A stretch of DNA of 64,000 nucleotides, taken from positions 1 through 64,000 of the forward strand of contig NZ_JFZB01000023.1 of the NCBI RefSeq assembly GCF_000740785.1. The letters run 5' to 3'. Within the stretch, counting starts at the first letter, position 1. Every line of letters begins with the position of its first letter. The position numbers were made by a program, and so were the translations under genes. The notes under the pieces were generated by a model, which saw only the letters and a list, made by a program, of their open reading frames with translations, was not told the DNA's origin and did no database searches. Source of the stretch: Paenirhodobacter enshiensis (GTDB taxonomy: Bacteria; Pseudomonadota; Alphaproteobacteria; Rhodobacterales; Rhodobacteraceae). Positions 43,389 through 52,269 of the stretch are shown here, in pieces.

Positions 43389-43944
43389 TTTAAGTCTCCG
43401 TTTTCAGTTTACGGGTCCGCACCATTGCGGCCCGATGGCGATCGACAGGCCGGAGACGACTGGCGGCGCACCCCCGCTTTGCCGGGGGCTGGACAGCACA
43501 GGCAGAACTTTCTTGTCTCGCGCGGAATGGGCGCAGCCCAGGGGAAGAAAGTTATGGCGGCGCTGTTGCGCCAAGCCGGTCGAGGCACAGCCGGTATTCG
43601 GCCAGATCAGGCCATTGAAAGGGCCGTATGGAGCGGACATGGGACGGGCAAGGAACGGAGACGATGGCGACCGCGGATGCCCGTCATCCTAACCGGCTAT
43701 TCACCGGCGGGTTCGCTTACCCGCGACAGGCCATGCGCGTCGTTCTCCATGCGCCTCGACCGGCGTGTCCCCCCCGATCACAGGTGCGGTTTGCCGCTTG
43801 AACGGTCCGCCCCCTCCACCGCACGGCCACGGGCCGCGACGCGAGCCTCAATCCGATCCGCACATAGCCCCATTCCGGCATCCTGACGATCGGGATGGCA
43901 TTCCAGCGCCGCTCCGGTCCCGCCTCATCGGATCGTCGGCAGTG
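43389..43944. other. Structured noncoding stretch
   Basis: No gene is recognisable on either strand. It contains a hairpin CCCCCG/CGGGGG at about 43470-43487 and a perfect 9-bp inverted repeat, AACTTTCTT (43506-43514) and AAGAAAGTT (43545-43553). GGCGC-TGTT-GCGCC follows close behind. AT-rich arms in a GC-rich background make the second pair unusual. It may be a regulatory or transfer-related site, or a small RNA. Confidence 0.35.
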
Positions 43945-44382
43945 TCAGGCGCCCACGGGAGAACTGTCCGAAGAGTCGGCGGCCATACCGGCAATGCGGA
44001 GGAAGGCGGAAACGCCAACAGCGCCAGCGCCGATGACGGCGAAAATCATCTGCCATGTCTCGGAAGGCATCATGGCCCTGGTGATTCCGAGGGTCGCGTA
44101 GAACCCGGCCAAGACGGCGGGCACCACAAAGATCAGCGCGATGACAAACCGCGCCCAGAGCGGGCGCACGAGCATGATCAGCGCCTGGCCGATGGCGAGC
44201 GTCAGGCCGGCGGCGAAGCCGCCGACGAGGATTGCACCGAGCCAGCCTGCGCCGGTTCCATAGGCCCAGATGCCGGTATGAAGTCCGACGAGGAACGGCA
44301 GGGCGAAGACCGCGAGGTTGAACACCAACCAGCACAGGCCCGCAATGGCCGCGAAAGATGCAAGGATTCCGAGAACGATCAT
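43945..44382 (-). CDS. Small polytopic membrane protein
   Basis: The 145-aa protein has four or five membrane helices (VLGILASFAAIAGLCWLVFN, LGAILVGGFAAGLTLAIGQA, FVIALIFVVPAVLAGFYATL, MIFAVIGAGAVGVSAFL). ATG 44382 is chosen because the first helix begins there. No named family is recognised. It lies alone upstream of the structured noncoding stretch; membrane proteins of this build occur among accessory ICE genes. Confidence 0.65.
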   Translation of the reverse strand: MIVLGILASFAAIAGLCWLVFNLAVFALPFLVGLHTGIWAYGTGAGWLGAILVGGFAAGLTLAIGQALIMLVRPLWARFVIALIFVVPAVLAGFYATLGITRAMMPSETWQMIFAVIGAGAVGVSAFLRIAGMAADSSDSSPVGA

Positions 44383-44515
44383 GGTGGAGTCTCCCGTATG
44401 GCTTGGAACGGTCGCGCCTTCCACCACCACCATGGCGCAAGGCGAACATAGCATGAAACTGCACGGCATGGCGAGAGTTCTGCCGGGCATGGTGTCGACG
44501 AATGGCTGGCAGCGC

Positions 44516-45442
44516 TCACGTGCTGCCCGCCGCCAGGCGGTAGACCGGGATGCCCATCTTGCGGGCCTTGTCGGCGAGGTTTTCCTGAATTCCGGTGCCG
44601 GGGAAGACGATGACCCCGATCGGCATCGTGCCGAGCATCCGGTCGTTGCGCTTGAAGGGCGCGGCCTTGGCGTGTTTCGTCCAGTCGGGCTTGAAGGCGA
44701 CCTGCGGCACCTTGCGGTTGTTGGCCCAGGTGGCCGCGATGCGTTCGGCGCCTTTCGGGCTGCCGCCGTGCAGAAGCACCATGTCGGGGTGCTTGGCGTG
44801 CACCTGATCGAGCCTGGCCCAGATCGTGCGGTGATCGGTGGTGTCGCCGCCCGAGAAGGCGATCTTCGGCCCGGAGGGCACGAGCACCTCGGTGTCGGCC
44901 CGTCGCTTGGCGGCGATGAAGTCGCGGCTGTCGATCATGGCTGAGGTCATCTCGCGATGGTTGACGCGTGAGCCGGAGCGCGGCGACCAGGGCGTGCCGG
45001 TGGTGCGCAGGTAGAGGTCGGCGGCGGTCTCGCGGAAAGTCTCCATGCTGTCGCGGCGCTCGATCAGGCTCTGGCCGATACCGATCAGGGTCTCCAACTG
45101 GACGGATTTGACCTCGCTTCCGTCCTGTTCGCGCTGAAGGCGCTTCTGGGCCTGCTCGTTGTCATCGAGTTTGCGTTCGATCCGCTCGACGGCGCGGTGG
45201 AAGGTGTTGACCGTGGACCACATGATCTCGTCTAGGTCGAAATCGAGGCTGGTGTCGGCCATGGTGGAGATCAGGGCATCGAAGATGTCGGCAACCGCGC
45301 CCTGGATGGCGGTGTCCTCGGGCGTGATCCGGGGATCGGCCTCGCCCTCGGCGGGACGGTAGCCATAGAGTTCGAGCTCTTCGATGACATGGCCGGTGGG
45401 AGACGTGCTGTGATCGGGTTCGAATTCGTCATGGGCATACAT
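44516..45442 (-). CDS. DUF2493 (SLOG-like) protein
   Basis: The 308-aa protein has a helical N-terminal half and a C-terminal DUF2493 domain of the nucleotide-binding SLOG superfamily: KIAFSGGDTTDHRTIWARLD, MVLLHGGSPKGAERIAATWA and MPIGVIVFPGTGIQENLADK. SLOG proteins bind or sense nucleotides. Such genes are standard on these ICEs. Function in the element is unknown. Confidence 0.85.
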   Translation of the reverse strand: MYAHDEFEPDHSTSPTGHVIEELELYGYRPAEGEADPRITPEDTAIQGAVADIFDALISTMADTSLDFDLDEIMWSTVNTFHRAVERIERKLDDNEQAQKRLQREQDGSEVKSVQLETLIGIGQSLIERRDSMETFRETAADLYLRTTGTPWSPRSGSRVNHREMTSAMIDSRDFIAAKRRADTEVLVPSGPKIAFSGGDTTDHRTIWARLDQVHAKHPDMVLLHGGSPKGAERIAATWANNRKVPQVAFKPDWTKHAKAAPFKRNDRMLGTMPIGVIVFPGTGIQENLADKARKMGIPVYRLAAGST

Positions 45443-45598
45443 GGGATGTGTCCTTCGGCTGGACCGCGACCGTCGCGGCCTTCATGGCGACGACGAGCCC
45501 ACGGGCGCTCCGGCCTGGCAGCCCGAGCTCTTTGCGGGGGCCTTGATGGCAAAGCCCGGCTGATTTGCTTCGCGCTGTAAAGGCGGGGGAGACGGGGT

Positions 45599-45622
45599 CC
45601 CCACGCGACCTGTCGCGTGGGG
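45599..45622. repeat. 24-bp near-perfect palindrome between Toprim and DUF2493 genes
   Basis: CCCCACGCGAC and GTCGCGTGGGG form an 11-bp perfect inverted repeat around a 2-bp centre. It lies in a 344-bp gap without genes (45443-45786), downstream of the Toprim gene. The lack of a T-run and the very short centre favour a protein-binding DNA site over an RNA terminator. Confidence 0.45.
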
Positions 45623-45786
45623 TGGCGGGCCGCCGACGGAAATCAGTCGGGCGCCGCCATTGCCGGGCCGGAGCGTTTGTGGGCCGCTCGCCCTCTCAAG
45701 AAGGCCAAGGCGCGGGTCTCTTGCCGAGGTGCAGCAATCCCTTGCCCATGGCGGGATCGGTTATCCCCGATCACGGCCCTCTCTGG

Positions 45787-46833
45787 CTATGGTGCGCGCG
45801 ACATGAAACGGCTGACGTCCTCAGGAGCGATCTGCACCCGGATCTGCGCCCGAAGCGCCTCCAGGCCGAGGCTCACGAGATCGTCGTTGAAATCTCCCTG
45901 CATGGGCGAAAGCGTGATGGCCTCGATCCCGGCCTCGATGGCCCGGTCCACCACGCTGTCCCGTGCGGCGTCGCCTGCCGGATCGTTGTCGCGGACGATA
46001 TAGAGCCTGCGCAGATGCGGCGGGAACAGGACAGCAGCGAGATGTCCGGCCGAGAGTGCGGAGACCATCGGCATGATCGGCAATGCCTGCCGCAGCGAGA
46101 GGATGGTCTCGATCCCCTCGCCCGCTGCCATGACATCCTGCGCCTCCCCAAACCGGACGGCATTTCCCAGCAGGTCTCCCATCGCCTTCCTCGGCGGATC
46201 GACAGGTGCCTTGCCGGAACCGTCAGGGGCGAGCCATGTGCGGTGTACGCCGGTGATCCTGCCATCGAGGTCGGTGACTGCGGCGATCATGGCCGGCCAG
46301 GTTTCGGTTGGGCCGCCGCCCTCCGGCCGCCAGTAGCAGGTCGGATGGGAACGCAGATTTTCGGTTCCGCGTAAATCCGTAATGCCGCGACCGCGCAAAT
46401 ACGTCTCCGCGAGGCTGCCGATCAATGGCCGGGTCATGTGCCAGAGGCGGCGTGCCGCTTCGGACGATCCGGATGGTACCGGCGGTGTTCGGAACTTGCG
46501 GGACTGTGGCTCCGGTTCGGGATGCGGCAGGCTGAGGAAGCGGCGGGCTTCCTCGGCAACGTCAGCAAAATCGATAAGGCCGAGGCTTTCGCCGATCACG
46601 TCGAGCAGATCGCCATGTTCCCCGCTCTGCGCATCGGTCCATTTGCCGGCCGCGCCCTTGCCCGATTCCGGCCCGGTCAGACGGACGAACATGGAGCGGC
46701 CGGGACTGTTCTGCACATCGCCGACCTGCCAGTAATTGCCCTGTTTGCGCCCGTTCGAGAGATAGTGGCGGCAAACAGCCTCGGCCTCTCGGCCGAGACG
46801 CTGCGCCAGCTCGGAAGCGTTGAGACGTGCCAT
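45787..46833 (-). CDS. Toprim-domain (primase-like) protein
   Basis: The 348-aa protein has an N-terminal DUF7146-like region (GNYWQVGDVQNSPGRSMFVR, GEHGDLLDVIGESLGL). A Toprim domain follows: VMAAGEGIETILSLRQALP carries the conserved Glu, and LYIVRDNDPAGDAA the D-x-D. Toprim proteins make or act on nucleic-acid phosphodiester bonds; on such elements they are taken to be primase-like. Its start overlaps the stop of the large helicase gene (ATGA), so the two are translated together. Confidence 0.85.
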   Translation of the reverse strand: MARLNASELAQRLGREAEAVCRHYLSNGRKQGNYWQVGDVQNSPGRSMFVRLTGPESGKGAAGKWTDAQSGEHGDLLDVIGESLGLIDFADVAEEARRFLSLPHPEPEPQSRKFRTPPVPSGSSEAARRLWHMTRPLIGSLAETYLRGRGITDLRGTENLRSHPTCYWRPEGGGPTETWPAMIAAVTDLDGRITGVHRTWLAPDGSGKAPVDPPRKAMGDLLGNAVRFGEAQDVMAAGEGIETILSLRQALPIMPMVSALSAGHLAAVLFPPHLRRLYIVRDNDPAGDAARDSVVDRAIEAGIEAITLSPMQGDFNDDLVSLGLEALRAQIRVQIAPEDVSRFMSRAP

Positions 46834-49800
46834 CACGCGGCCTCCCGCTCGGAGATGCGCTCGACCGGGAAATGGTCGAGCAGTCTGCCGATGATCTCCG
46901 GCCCGGCTTCCCCGACCGGCACGAAGAAGCGAAGTTTCCAGGAAATGATCTCGCTGAAGAGCCCATAGGCGCGCAGCCGATCGCGCATGGTATCGGTGAA
47001 GCCGGTGAGCTCGATCCGGTTCGCGCCCATGACACGGGACCGGCGTAGTTGCAGTCCCTCGGCCAAATCGAAGATCGTCCGGCCCTCGATGAGTGCCGTG
47101 TAGGCCTCGTCCGGCGTGATGGTGGTTGCGACGCCGCTGGTAGCGGCATTTGCTGCCCATGCGGGCGAGACACGGCGACCAATGATGCGCTCGCCCTCGT
47201 CGGTCTGGAGCCGATAGACCCGGGAGGTCTCCTGTGGCAGCCGCTTCCAGATCGGCAGCAGAAGCCCGGTCACCATATACAGGATGCTGTCGGTGAACTC
47301 CGGCACTTCCTCCAGCTCCGAGTTCCAGGCCGTGGCGAAGTCGGCATGGTCGGCCTCGATCCAGTGGGTTTCGCCCATCGCCCGCGCGGGCAAATTCATC
47401 GCTTCCATCGGCCGGATCAGGCGCACGCGGCGCTCGATCTCGCCGTCATCAAGCATCACGCTGGTGGTTGGGATCTGCACGGCGGCGCGGCCCGACCGCT
47501 CGTTGGTGAGCAGCTTCGCCAGCGGATCATCCAGCTCCGCCAGCGCCGCATCCAGCGTGACCGGCTGATTGCGCTTGCGCTCGGTCAGGGTCAGCAGCCG
47601 CGTTTCCGCGCCAGTACCCGGATGGGTGTGGATCACCTGCCGGTCGGTGACGATGAAGCTCTCTGCGCGCAGCGTCTCCAGCCCCATGTCATAGGTGCCG
47701 GATGCAATCGCTCCGTCGATCCGGGCCTGCAGAAGCTGCTCGAAGGCCGAGAACAGGATGCCCTGCAACTCGAGGGTCAGAGCCAGCAGGCGATTGAGGA
47801 AGGTCGTGATCGGCGGCAGGTCGTCCTTGATGCCGTTCGCATCCATCAGCCTCAGTCCGGTGGCGGATTCAAACCTCTCCAGCGAGCAGCCCTCGACCTT
47901 GCCGCGCACAATCAGCAGATAGAGCTGGCGCAGCGCATCGCGGGCATAGGCGGATTCCAGATTATCCTCGGGCCGGAACAGGCCTTGGCCGCCGGTCTGG
48001 CGCTGCCCGCGCGTGATCGCACCCAGCGTGTCGAGACGACGGGCGATCGTGCTGAGGAACCGCTTCTCGGCCTTCACATCCGTGGCGATGGGCCGGAAGA
48101 GCGGTGGTTGCGCCTGATTGGTGCGGTTGGTGCGCCCGAGCCCCTGAATGGCGGCATTGGCCTTCCAGCCCGGCTCCAGCAGGTAGTGCACCCGCAGGCG
48201 CTGGTTCCGCGCCAAAAGGTCCGCATGATAGCTGCGCCCGGTGCCCCCCGCATCCGAGAAGACCAGAATGCGCTTCTGGTCATCCATGAAGGCCGAAGTT
48301 TCGGCAAGGTTGGCGGAGGGCGCGCGGTTCTCGACGACCAGGCGGGCCGATGCGCCTTCGCCCTTTCGCACGATGCGGCGCGACCGGCCCGTGACCTCCG
48401 CCACCAGGTCGGTGCCAAAGCGCTGGACGATCTGGTCGAGCGCGCCCGGAACCGGCGGCAGCGAGCCGAGCTGTTCGAGCATCTCGTCGCGCCGGGCGAC
48501 AGCCTCGCGACTCTCGACCGGCTGACCGTCCCGGAACACGGGTCGCGAGGACAGATTTCCTTCGCTGTCAGTGAAGGGCTCGTAGAGCTGCACAGGGAAG
48601 GAATGCTGCAAATACGTGCCGACATATTCCCGTGGAGTGACATCGACGGAAATATCGTTCCATTCGTCGGTCTGGATCTCCGCCAGCCGCCGTTCCATCA
48701 GCGCCTCGCCAGTTGAGACGATCTGTATGACGGCGGCATGGCCCGCCGCAAGATCGGCATCGATCGAGCGGATCAGTGTCGGGGTTTTCATCGAGGTCAG
48801 CAGATGGCCGAAGAAGCGCTGCTTGGTGCTCTCGAAGGCCGACCGCGCGGCGGATTTGGCCTGGCGGTTCAACGTGCCTTCACTGCCGGTGATATTGGCC
48901 GCCTCCATCGCCGCGTCGAGATTGTTGTGAATGACGGCGAACGCGGCCGCGTAAGCATCATAGATGCGGCGCTGCTCTTCGGTGAGCTTGTGCTCGACCA
49001 GTTCGTATTCGACGCCGTCGTAGGAGAGCGAGCGCGCGGTATAGAGGCCGAGAGAACGCAAATCGCGGGCGAGCACCTCCATGGCTGCCACGCCGCCGGC
49101 CTCGATCGCCTCGACGAACTCCGCGCGGGTCTGGAACGGAAAATCCTCGCCCCCCCAGAGTCCGAGACGCTGCGCATAGGCCAGATTGTGAACGGTCGTG
49201 GCTCCTGTCGCCGAGACATAGACCACGCGCGCATCCGGCATGGAATGCTGGAGCCGCAGGCCTGCGCGTCCCTGCTGGCTGGCGGCGATATCGCCGCGGT
49301 CTCCCTTGCCGCCACCGGCATTCTGCATGGCATGGCTCTCGTCGAAGATGATGACCCCATCGAAATCGGAGCTCAACCATTCGACGATCTGCTTGACGCG
49401 CGAAACCTTCTCGCCCCGGTCATCGGAGCGCAGCGTGGCATAGGTGGTAAACAGGATGCCTTCCGAGAGCGTGATCTTTGCGCCTTGAGGGAAGCGCGAG
49501 AGCGGTGTGACCAGCAGTCGTTCCATGCCGAGCGCCGACCAGTCGCGTTGCGCATCCTCGATCAGCTTATCGGATTTGGAGATCCAGACCGCCTTGCGGC
49601 GGCCGCGCAGCCAGTTGTCGAGGATGATGCCAGCCGACTGGCGCCCCTTGCCAGCACCGGTTCCGTCACCGAGCATGAAGCCCCGTCGAAAGCGGATCGA
49701 TCCGGCAGCATCCTCTGGCGCGGCGCTCACAGTGTCGAGATGCTCATCCACCATCCAGGCGCCAGCCAGATGATCGGCATGGGCTTCGCCGGCATAGATC

Positions 49801-51155
49801 ACCGTTTCAAGCTGGGCGTCCGACAGTCGGGTGCGGATGTCGGACGGCAGCATGGGCCGGTAGGACGGCTTTGGCGGCGCGACCGAGGCCATGGCAGCGG
49901 ATTGCACCAGCCTGGTCGGGTGCGGCTCGGCGCCGGGGATGCGCAGCGATTGCAGCGCATATTCCTCATAGATCGCGTCCGACAAGCGCGCGCCCTCGGG
50001 CGGCGCCCAGTCCACGGTCTCATACTCGAGCTCCACCCCCTCGGGATCGGACGCTGGTGCAGCGGCGAGTCGGGACGCTGTGGCGCGAGCAAGATAACCG
50101 CGCACGGTCTTCGGGGCAGCCGCCGGCACGGGAGAAGCGACTTTCGGCAGCGACACCGGCAAACGCAGCGGAAGCTGGCTTTCGATCCAGCCGAGCAGCG
50201 TGACAACGTCGGGTGCGGTTCCTGCCGAGGCCGGGAAGACTGACGGATCGTCGGCGGGCAGCTTGTCGATCACCGTCAGCCGCGTGTCGATGCTGGTGCC
50301 ATGCCTTGCGAAGACCGCTCCGTCGATGGCCGCGGTGAAGACCACGCGGCCGCGGTCCTGCAGGCGTATGAAGGCGTCGCGCCAAGCCTTGGCTTCCGGT
50401 CCGAAATTCGCGCCGGTGATCGTGACCAACCGCCCGCCGGGGGTGAGACGGGCCAACGCCGAGGCGACATGACGATACGTAGCATCCGCCATCCGTCCCT
50501 CGACATTGGCCATGACCGAGAAAGGTGGGTTCATCAGAACCACGGACGGCATGGCGTCCGTGGGCAGATAGTCGTCGATCTGGGCGGCGTCGAACCGGGT
50601 GACGGGAAAGGCCGGAAAGAGGGACGAGAGAAGATCGGCGCGGGTCTCGGTGAGTTCGTTGAGGATCAGCGAGCCGCCGACGCTCTGGGCGAGGATCGTC
50701 ATAAGGCCGGTGCCCGCCGAGGGTTCCAGCACCACGTCATCAGGTGTGATCGCGGCCGCCGCCAGCGCGGCAAGGCCGAGAGGCAGAGGTGTGCTGAACT
50801 GCTGGAAGCTCTGGCTTTCCTCGGAGCGCCGGGTCTGCGTCGGCAACAACCCCGCGATCTTCGTCAGAGCATCGAGCCGGGAAACCGGAGAGGCGACTTT
50901 GCGGAACAGCGCCTTTCCGTATTTGCGCAGGAACAGCACCGTGGCCACCTCGCCGGCCTCATAGGCGAGCTTCCAGTCCCAGGCGCCACTGGCGTCGGAG
51001 GCTCCGAAAGCGGTTTCCATGGCGCTGCGGAGGTCCGCGGTATCGACGCGCTGGCCGCGTTCGAGATGGGGAAGGAGGAGATTGGCGGCAGCCAGGATCG
51101 CGGGCGCGGCCGCCAGCGGCGTGACCGGATCGGTCACGGGAGACGAGATGTTCAT
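46833..51155 (-). CDS. Giant N6-adenine methylase/Strawberry-notch helicase fusion
   Basis: The 1440-aa protein combines an N6-adenine methyltransferase-like domain (SAM-binding VVLEPSAGTGLM at about 144-150, catalytic NPPF at 209-212) with a Strawberry-notch-type SF2 helicase. The helicase has Walker A DGTGAGKGRQ at about 498-506 and DESH at 605-608. A Helicase_C-like region follows (VFSDAGGTGRSYHADLLARN, IQGLGRTNRTNQAQPP). Such fusions occur on plasmids, phages and ICEs and are thought to modify DNA or counter restriction; the reaction has not been settled. The ATG at 51155 (MNISSPVTD) is preferred over in-frame starts further up. Confidence 0.88.
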   Translation of the reverse strand: MNISSPVTDPVTPLAAAPAILAAANLLLPHLERGQRVDTADLRSAMETAFGASDASGAWDWKLAYEAGEVATVLFLRKYGKALFRKVASPVSRLDALTKIAGLLPTQTRRSEESQSFQQFSTPLPLGLAALAAAAITPDDVVLEPSAGTGLMTILAQSVGGSLILNELTETRADLLSSLFPAFPVTRFDAAQIDDYLPTDAMPSVVLMNPPFSVMANVEGRMADATYRHVASALARLTPGGRLVTITGANFGPEAKAWRDAFIRLQDRGRVVFTAAIDGAVFARHGTSIDTRLTVIDKLPADDPSVFPASAGTAPDVVTLLGWIESQLPLRLPVSLPKVASPVPAAAPKTVRGYLARATASRLAAAPASDPEGVELEYETVDWAPPEGARLSDAIYEEYALQSLRIPGAEPHPTRLVQSAAMASVAPPKPSYRPMLPSDIRTRLSDAQLETVIYAGEAHADHLAGAWMVDEHLDTVSAAPEDAAGSIRFRRGFMLGDGTGAGKGRQSAGIILDNWLRGRRKAVWISKSDKLIEDAQRDWSALGMERLLVTPLSRFPQGAKITLSEGILFTTYATLRSDDRGEKVSRVKQIVEWLSSDFDGVIIFDESHAMQNAGGGKGDRGDIAASQQGRAGLRLQHSMPDARVVYVSATGATTVHNLAYAQRLGLWGGEDFPFQTRAEFVEAIEAGGVAAMEVLARDLRSLGLYTARSLSYDGVEYELVEHKLTEEQRRIYDAYAAAFAVIHNNLDAAMEAANITGSEGTLNRQAKSAARSAFESTKQRFFGHLLTSMKTPTLIRSIDADLAAGHAAVIQIVSTGEALMERRLAEIQTDEWNDISVDVTPREYVGTYLQHSFPVQLYEPFTDSEGNLSSRPVFRDGQPVESREAVARRDEMLEQLGSLPPVPGALDQIVQRFGTDLVAEVTGRSRRIVRKGEGASARLVVENRAPSANLAETSAFMDDQKRILVFSDAGGTGRSYHADLLARNQRLRVHYLLEPGWKANAAIQGLGRTNRTNQAQPPLFRPIATDVKAEKRFLSTIARRLDTLGAITRGQRQTGGQGLFRPEDNLESAYARDALRQLYLLIVRGKVEGCSLERFESATGLRLMDANGIKDDLPPITTFLNRLLALTLELQGILFSAFEQLLQARIDGAIASGTYDMGLETLRAESFIVTDRQVIHTHPGTGAETRLLTLTERKRNQPVTLDAALAELDDPLAKLLTNERSGRAAVQIPTTSVMLDDGEIERRVRLIRPMEAMNLPARAMGETHWIEADHADFATAWNSELEEVPEFTDSILYMVTGLLLPIWKRLPQETSRVYRLQTDEGERIIGRRVSPAWAANAATSGVATTITPDEAYTALIEGRTIFDLAEGLQLRRSRVMGANRIELTGFTDTMRDRLRAYGLFSEIISWKLRFFVPVGEAGPEIIGRLLDHFPVERISEREAA

Positions 51156-51303
51156 GTCGGAGATCCTCAGAGAGCTGAAGGGACAAGCCCGGACGGCGCT
51201 CTCTCTCAACCACCCGGACTCAACCCCTCCCGGCACCTCCCTGACTCTGGAAACGGTGACACAAAAAAACCGGCCCGACCCGATGGTGGAGCGCTTGTCG
51301 AGA

Positions 51304-51948
51304 TCAGCCGAAGCGGCGTCCGGCGTCAGTGAAGGTGTAGTCGTTGGCGATGATGGTCTCATCGACGACTTCATCCGAGGACAAATAGTCGTATTCGCGC
51401 TCGAGCTGGCGGTAGAGCCAGCGGGCGAGATCGCGCAACGCCTCGCTTACGGTGTCCTCGGCGTCGGCGGTCATATCCTGCCAACTCGGGCTGTCACGCT
51501 CGACCGAAATCGCCATACAATACTCATGGTAATAATGGCCGCGATGGGTGGCTTCGGCGCGAAGCTGGTAGAAATTGCGTCGCTGGACCGCCTGCAGGGC
51601 ATCGGCGATGCGGTGCAACTCGGTGTCCTGCGGCGCGTATTCCCTGATCCGGCGCGGCGCGCCCTTGCGGTAGGCATAGAAAGTTTCGAAGCAGGCACCA
51701 TCGCCCTGGCTCCAGAAGCCCCGGAACCAGATGCAGGGGTCTTGCCGTGTGCCGCCGCCCATCAACCGGACGGTTCGGGTCTTGAGGTTCAGCCCTAGGA
51801 TTTCGGCGACGCGCTGGAAATCCTCAAAGACCGCATCGTACCAGTCATGGTCGAAGCCGCCTTCACGATACCAGGCGCGGGCCTTGTCCTTCGCGTCCCC
51901 GCACAACTCGTTGAGGCGATAGACGGGGATTTCGATAATATCAGGCAT
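51304..51948 (-). CDS. Conserved ICE protein, unknown function
   Basis: The 214-aa protein reads MPDIIEIPVYRLNELCGDAK, KARAWYREGGFDHDWYDAVF, GLNLKTRTVRLMGGGTRQDP and HYYHEYCMAISVER; it is acidic and Tyr/Trp-rich. Similar proteins are carried by related ICEs and are sometimes labelled antitoxins, but I see no toxin partner. The start overlaps the stop of the gene interrupted by the RIT element, so disruption of that gene may have reduced its expression. Between its end and 51155 there is only a short T-run on the minus strand at about 51258. Confidence 0.6.
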   Translation of the reverse strand: MPDIIEIPVYRLNELCGDAKDKARAWYREGGFDHDWYDAVFEDFQRVAEILGLNLKTRTVRLMGGGTRQDPCIWFRGFWSQGDGACFETFYAYRKGAPRRIREYAPQDTELHRIADALQAVQRRNFYQLRAEATHRGHYYHEYCMAISVERDSPSWQDMTADAEDTVSEALRDLARWLYRQLEREYDYLSSDEVVDETIIANDYTFTDAGRRFG

Positions 51949-52089
51949 AGGGATTGCCTCCGTCCAGCACGATGGCAAGCCAGCCGTCCGTGTAGAACCA
52001 GTCCACAGTCTCTCCGGTGGCGAGGTCGAGCACATGGGCGCCTCCACCGAACCCGTCCACACGCGGCTTCGAGCAGGTGTTGGCGTATT
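51941..52089 (-). pseudogene. 3' part of an ICE gene interrupted by the RIT element
   Basis: Reading left from the RIT element, the frame continues ANTCSKPRVDGFGGGAHVLD, LATGETVDWFYTDGWLAIVL-DGGNPYA and a stop that overlaps the next gene. Joined at GTATT to the 5' part at 55536-55808, it restores one open frame of 138 codons without any base change. The family is a conserved ICE protein of unknown function. Confidence 0.85.
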
Positions 52090-52119
52090 ATGCCGGGATC
52101 GGGATTATGCCGCATGGCC
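52082..52119 (+). repeat. Left 38-bp inverted repeat of the RIT element
   Basis: It begins GGCGTATTATGCCGGGATCG and ends GCCGCATGGCC, and is identical, base for base, to the reverse complement of 55475-55512. It contains two direct copies of TTATGCCG. The first three bases GGC belong to the target gene and match the other end fortuitously or as part of the crossover core. Confidence 0.92.
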
Positions 52120-52269
52120 CTCCAGTCGACGAGAAGCATTGACTTGCCATATGACCACACCAGCCAATGATTATAGGGTGTGGCTGACCGGCTTCATGGT
52201 CCTGAACCCTCAGTTTCGTGCCAACGCGTTCGGCATAATCCTTGTTGCGCCAGCAACATGGAGAAAGCC

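Noticed and set aside
47049-48716. Long plus-strand open frame within the helicase gene
   Set aside because: It lies wholly antisense to conserved helicase motifs and its residues show the composition typical of a shadow frame.
51181-51235. Possible further radC-motif-like copy before the large helicase gene
   Set aside because: It shares GCTCTCTCTC and CCGGAC words with the true copies, but the flanking words are direct, not inverted, so no closing stem can form.
51250-51275. T-run on the minus strand after the 51.3-kb gene, as an intrinsic terminator
   Set aside because: Seven T residues follow GC-rich sequence, but I cannot draw a stem of more than three or four pairs next to it.
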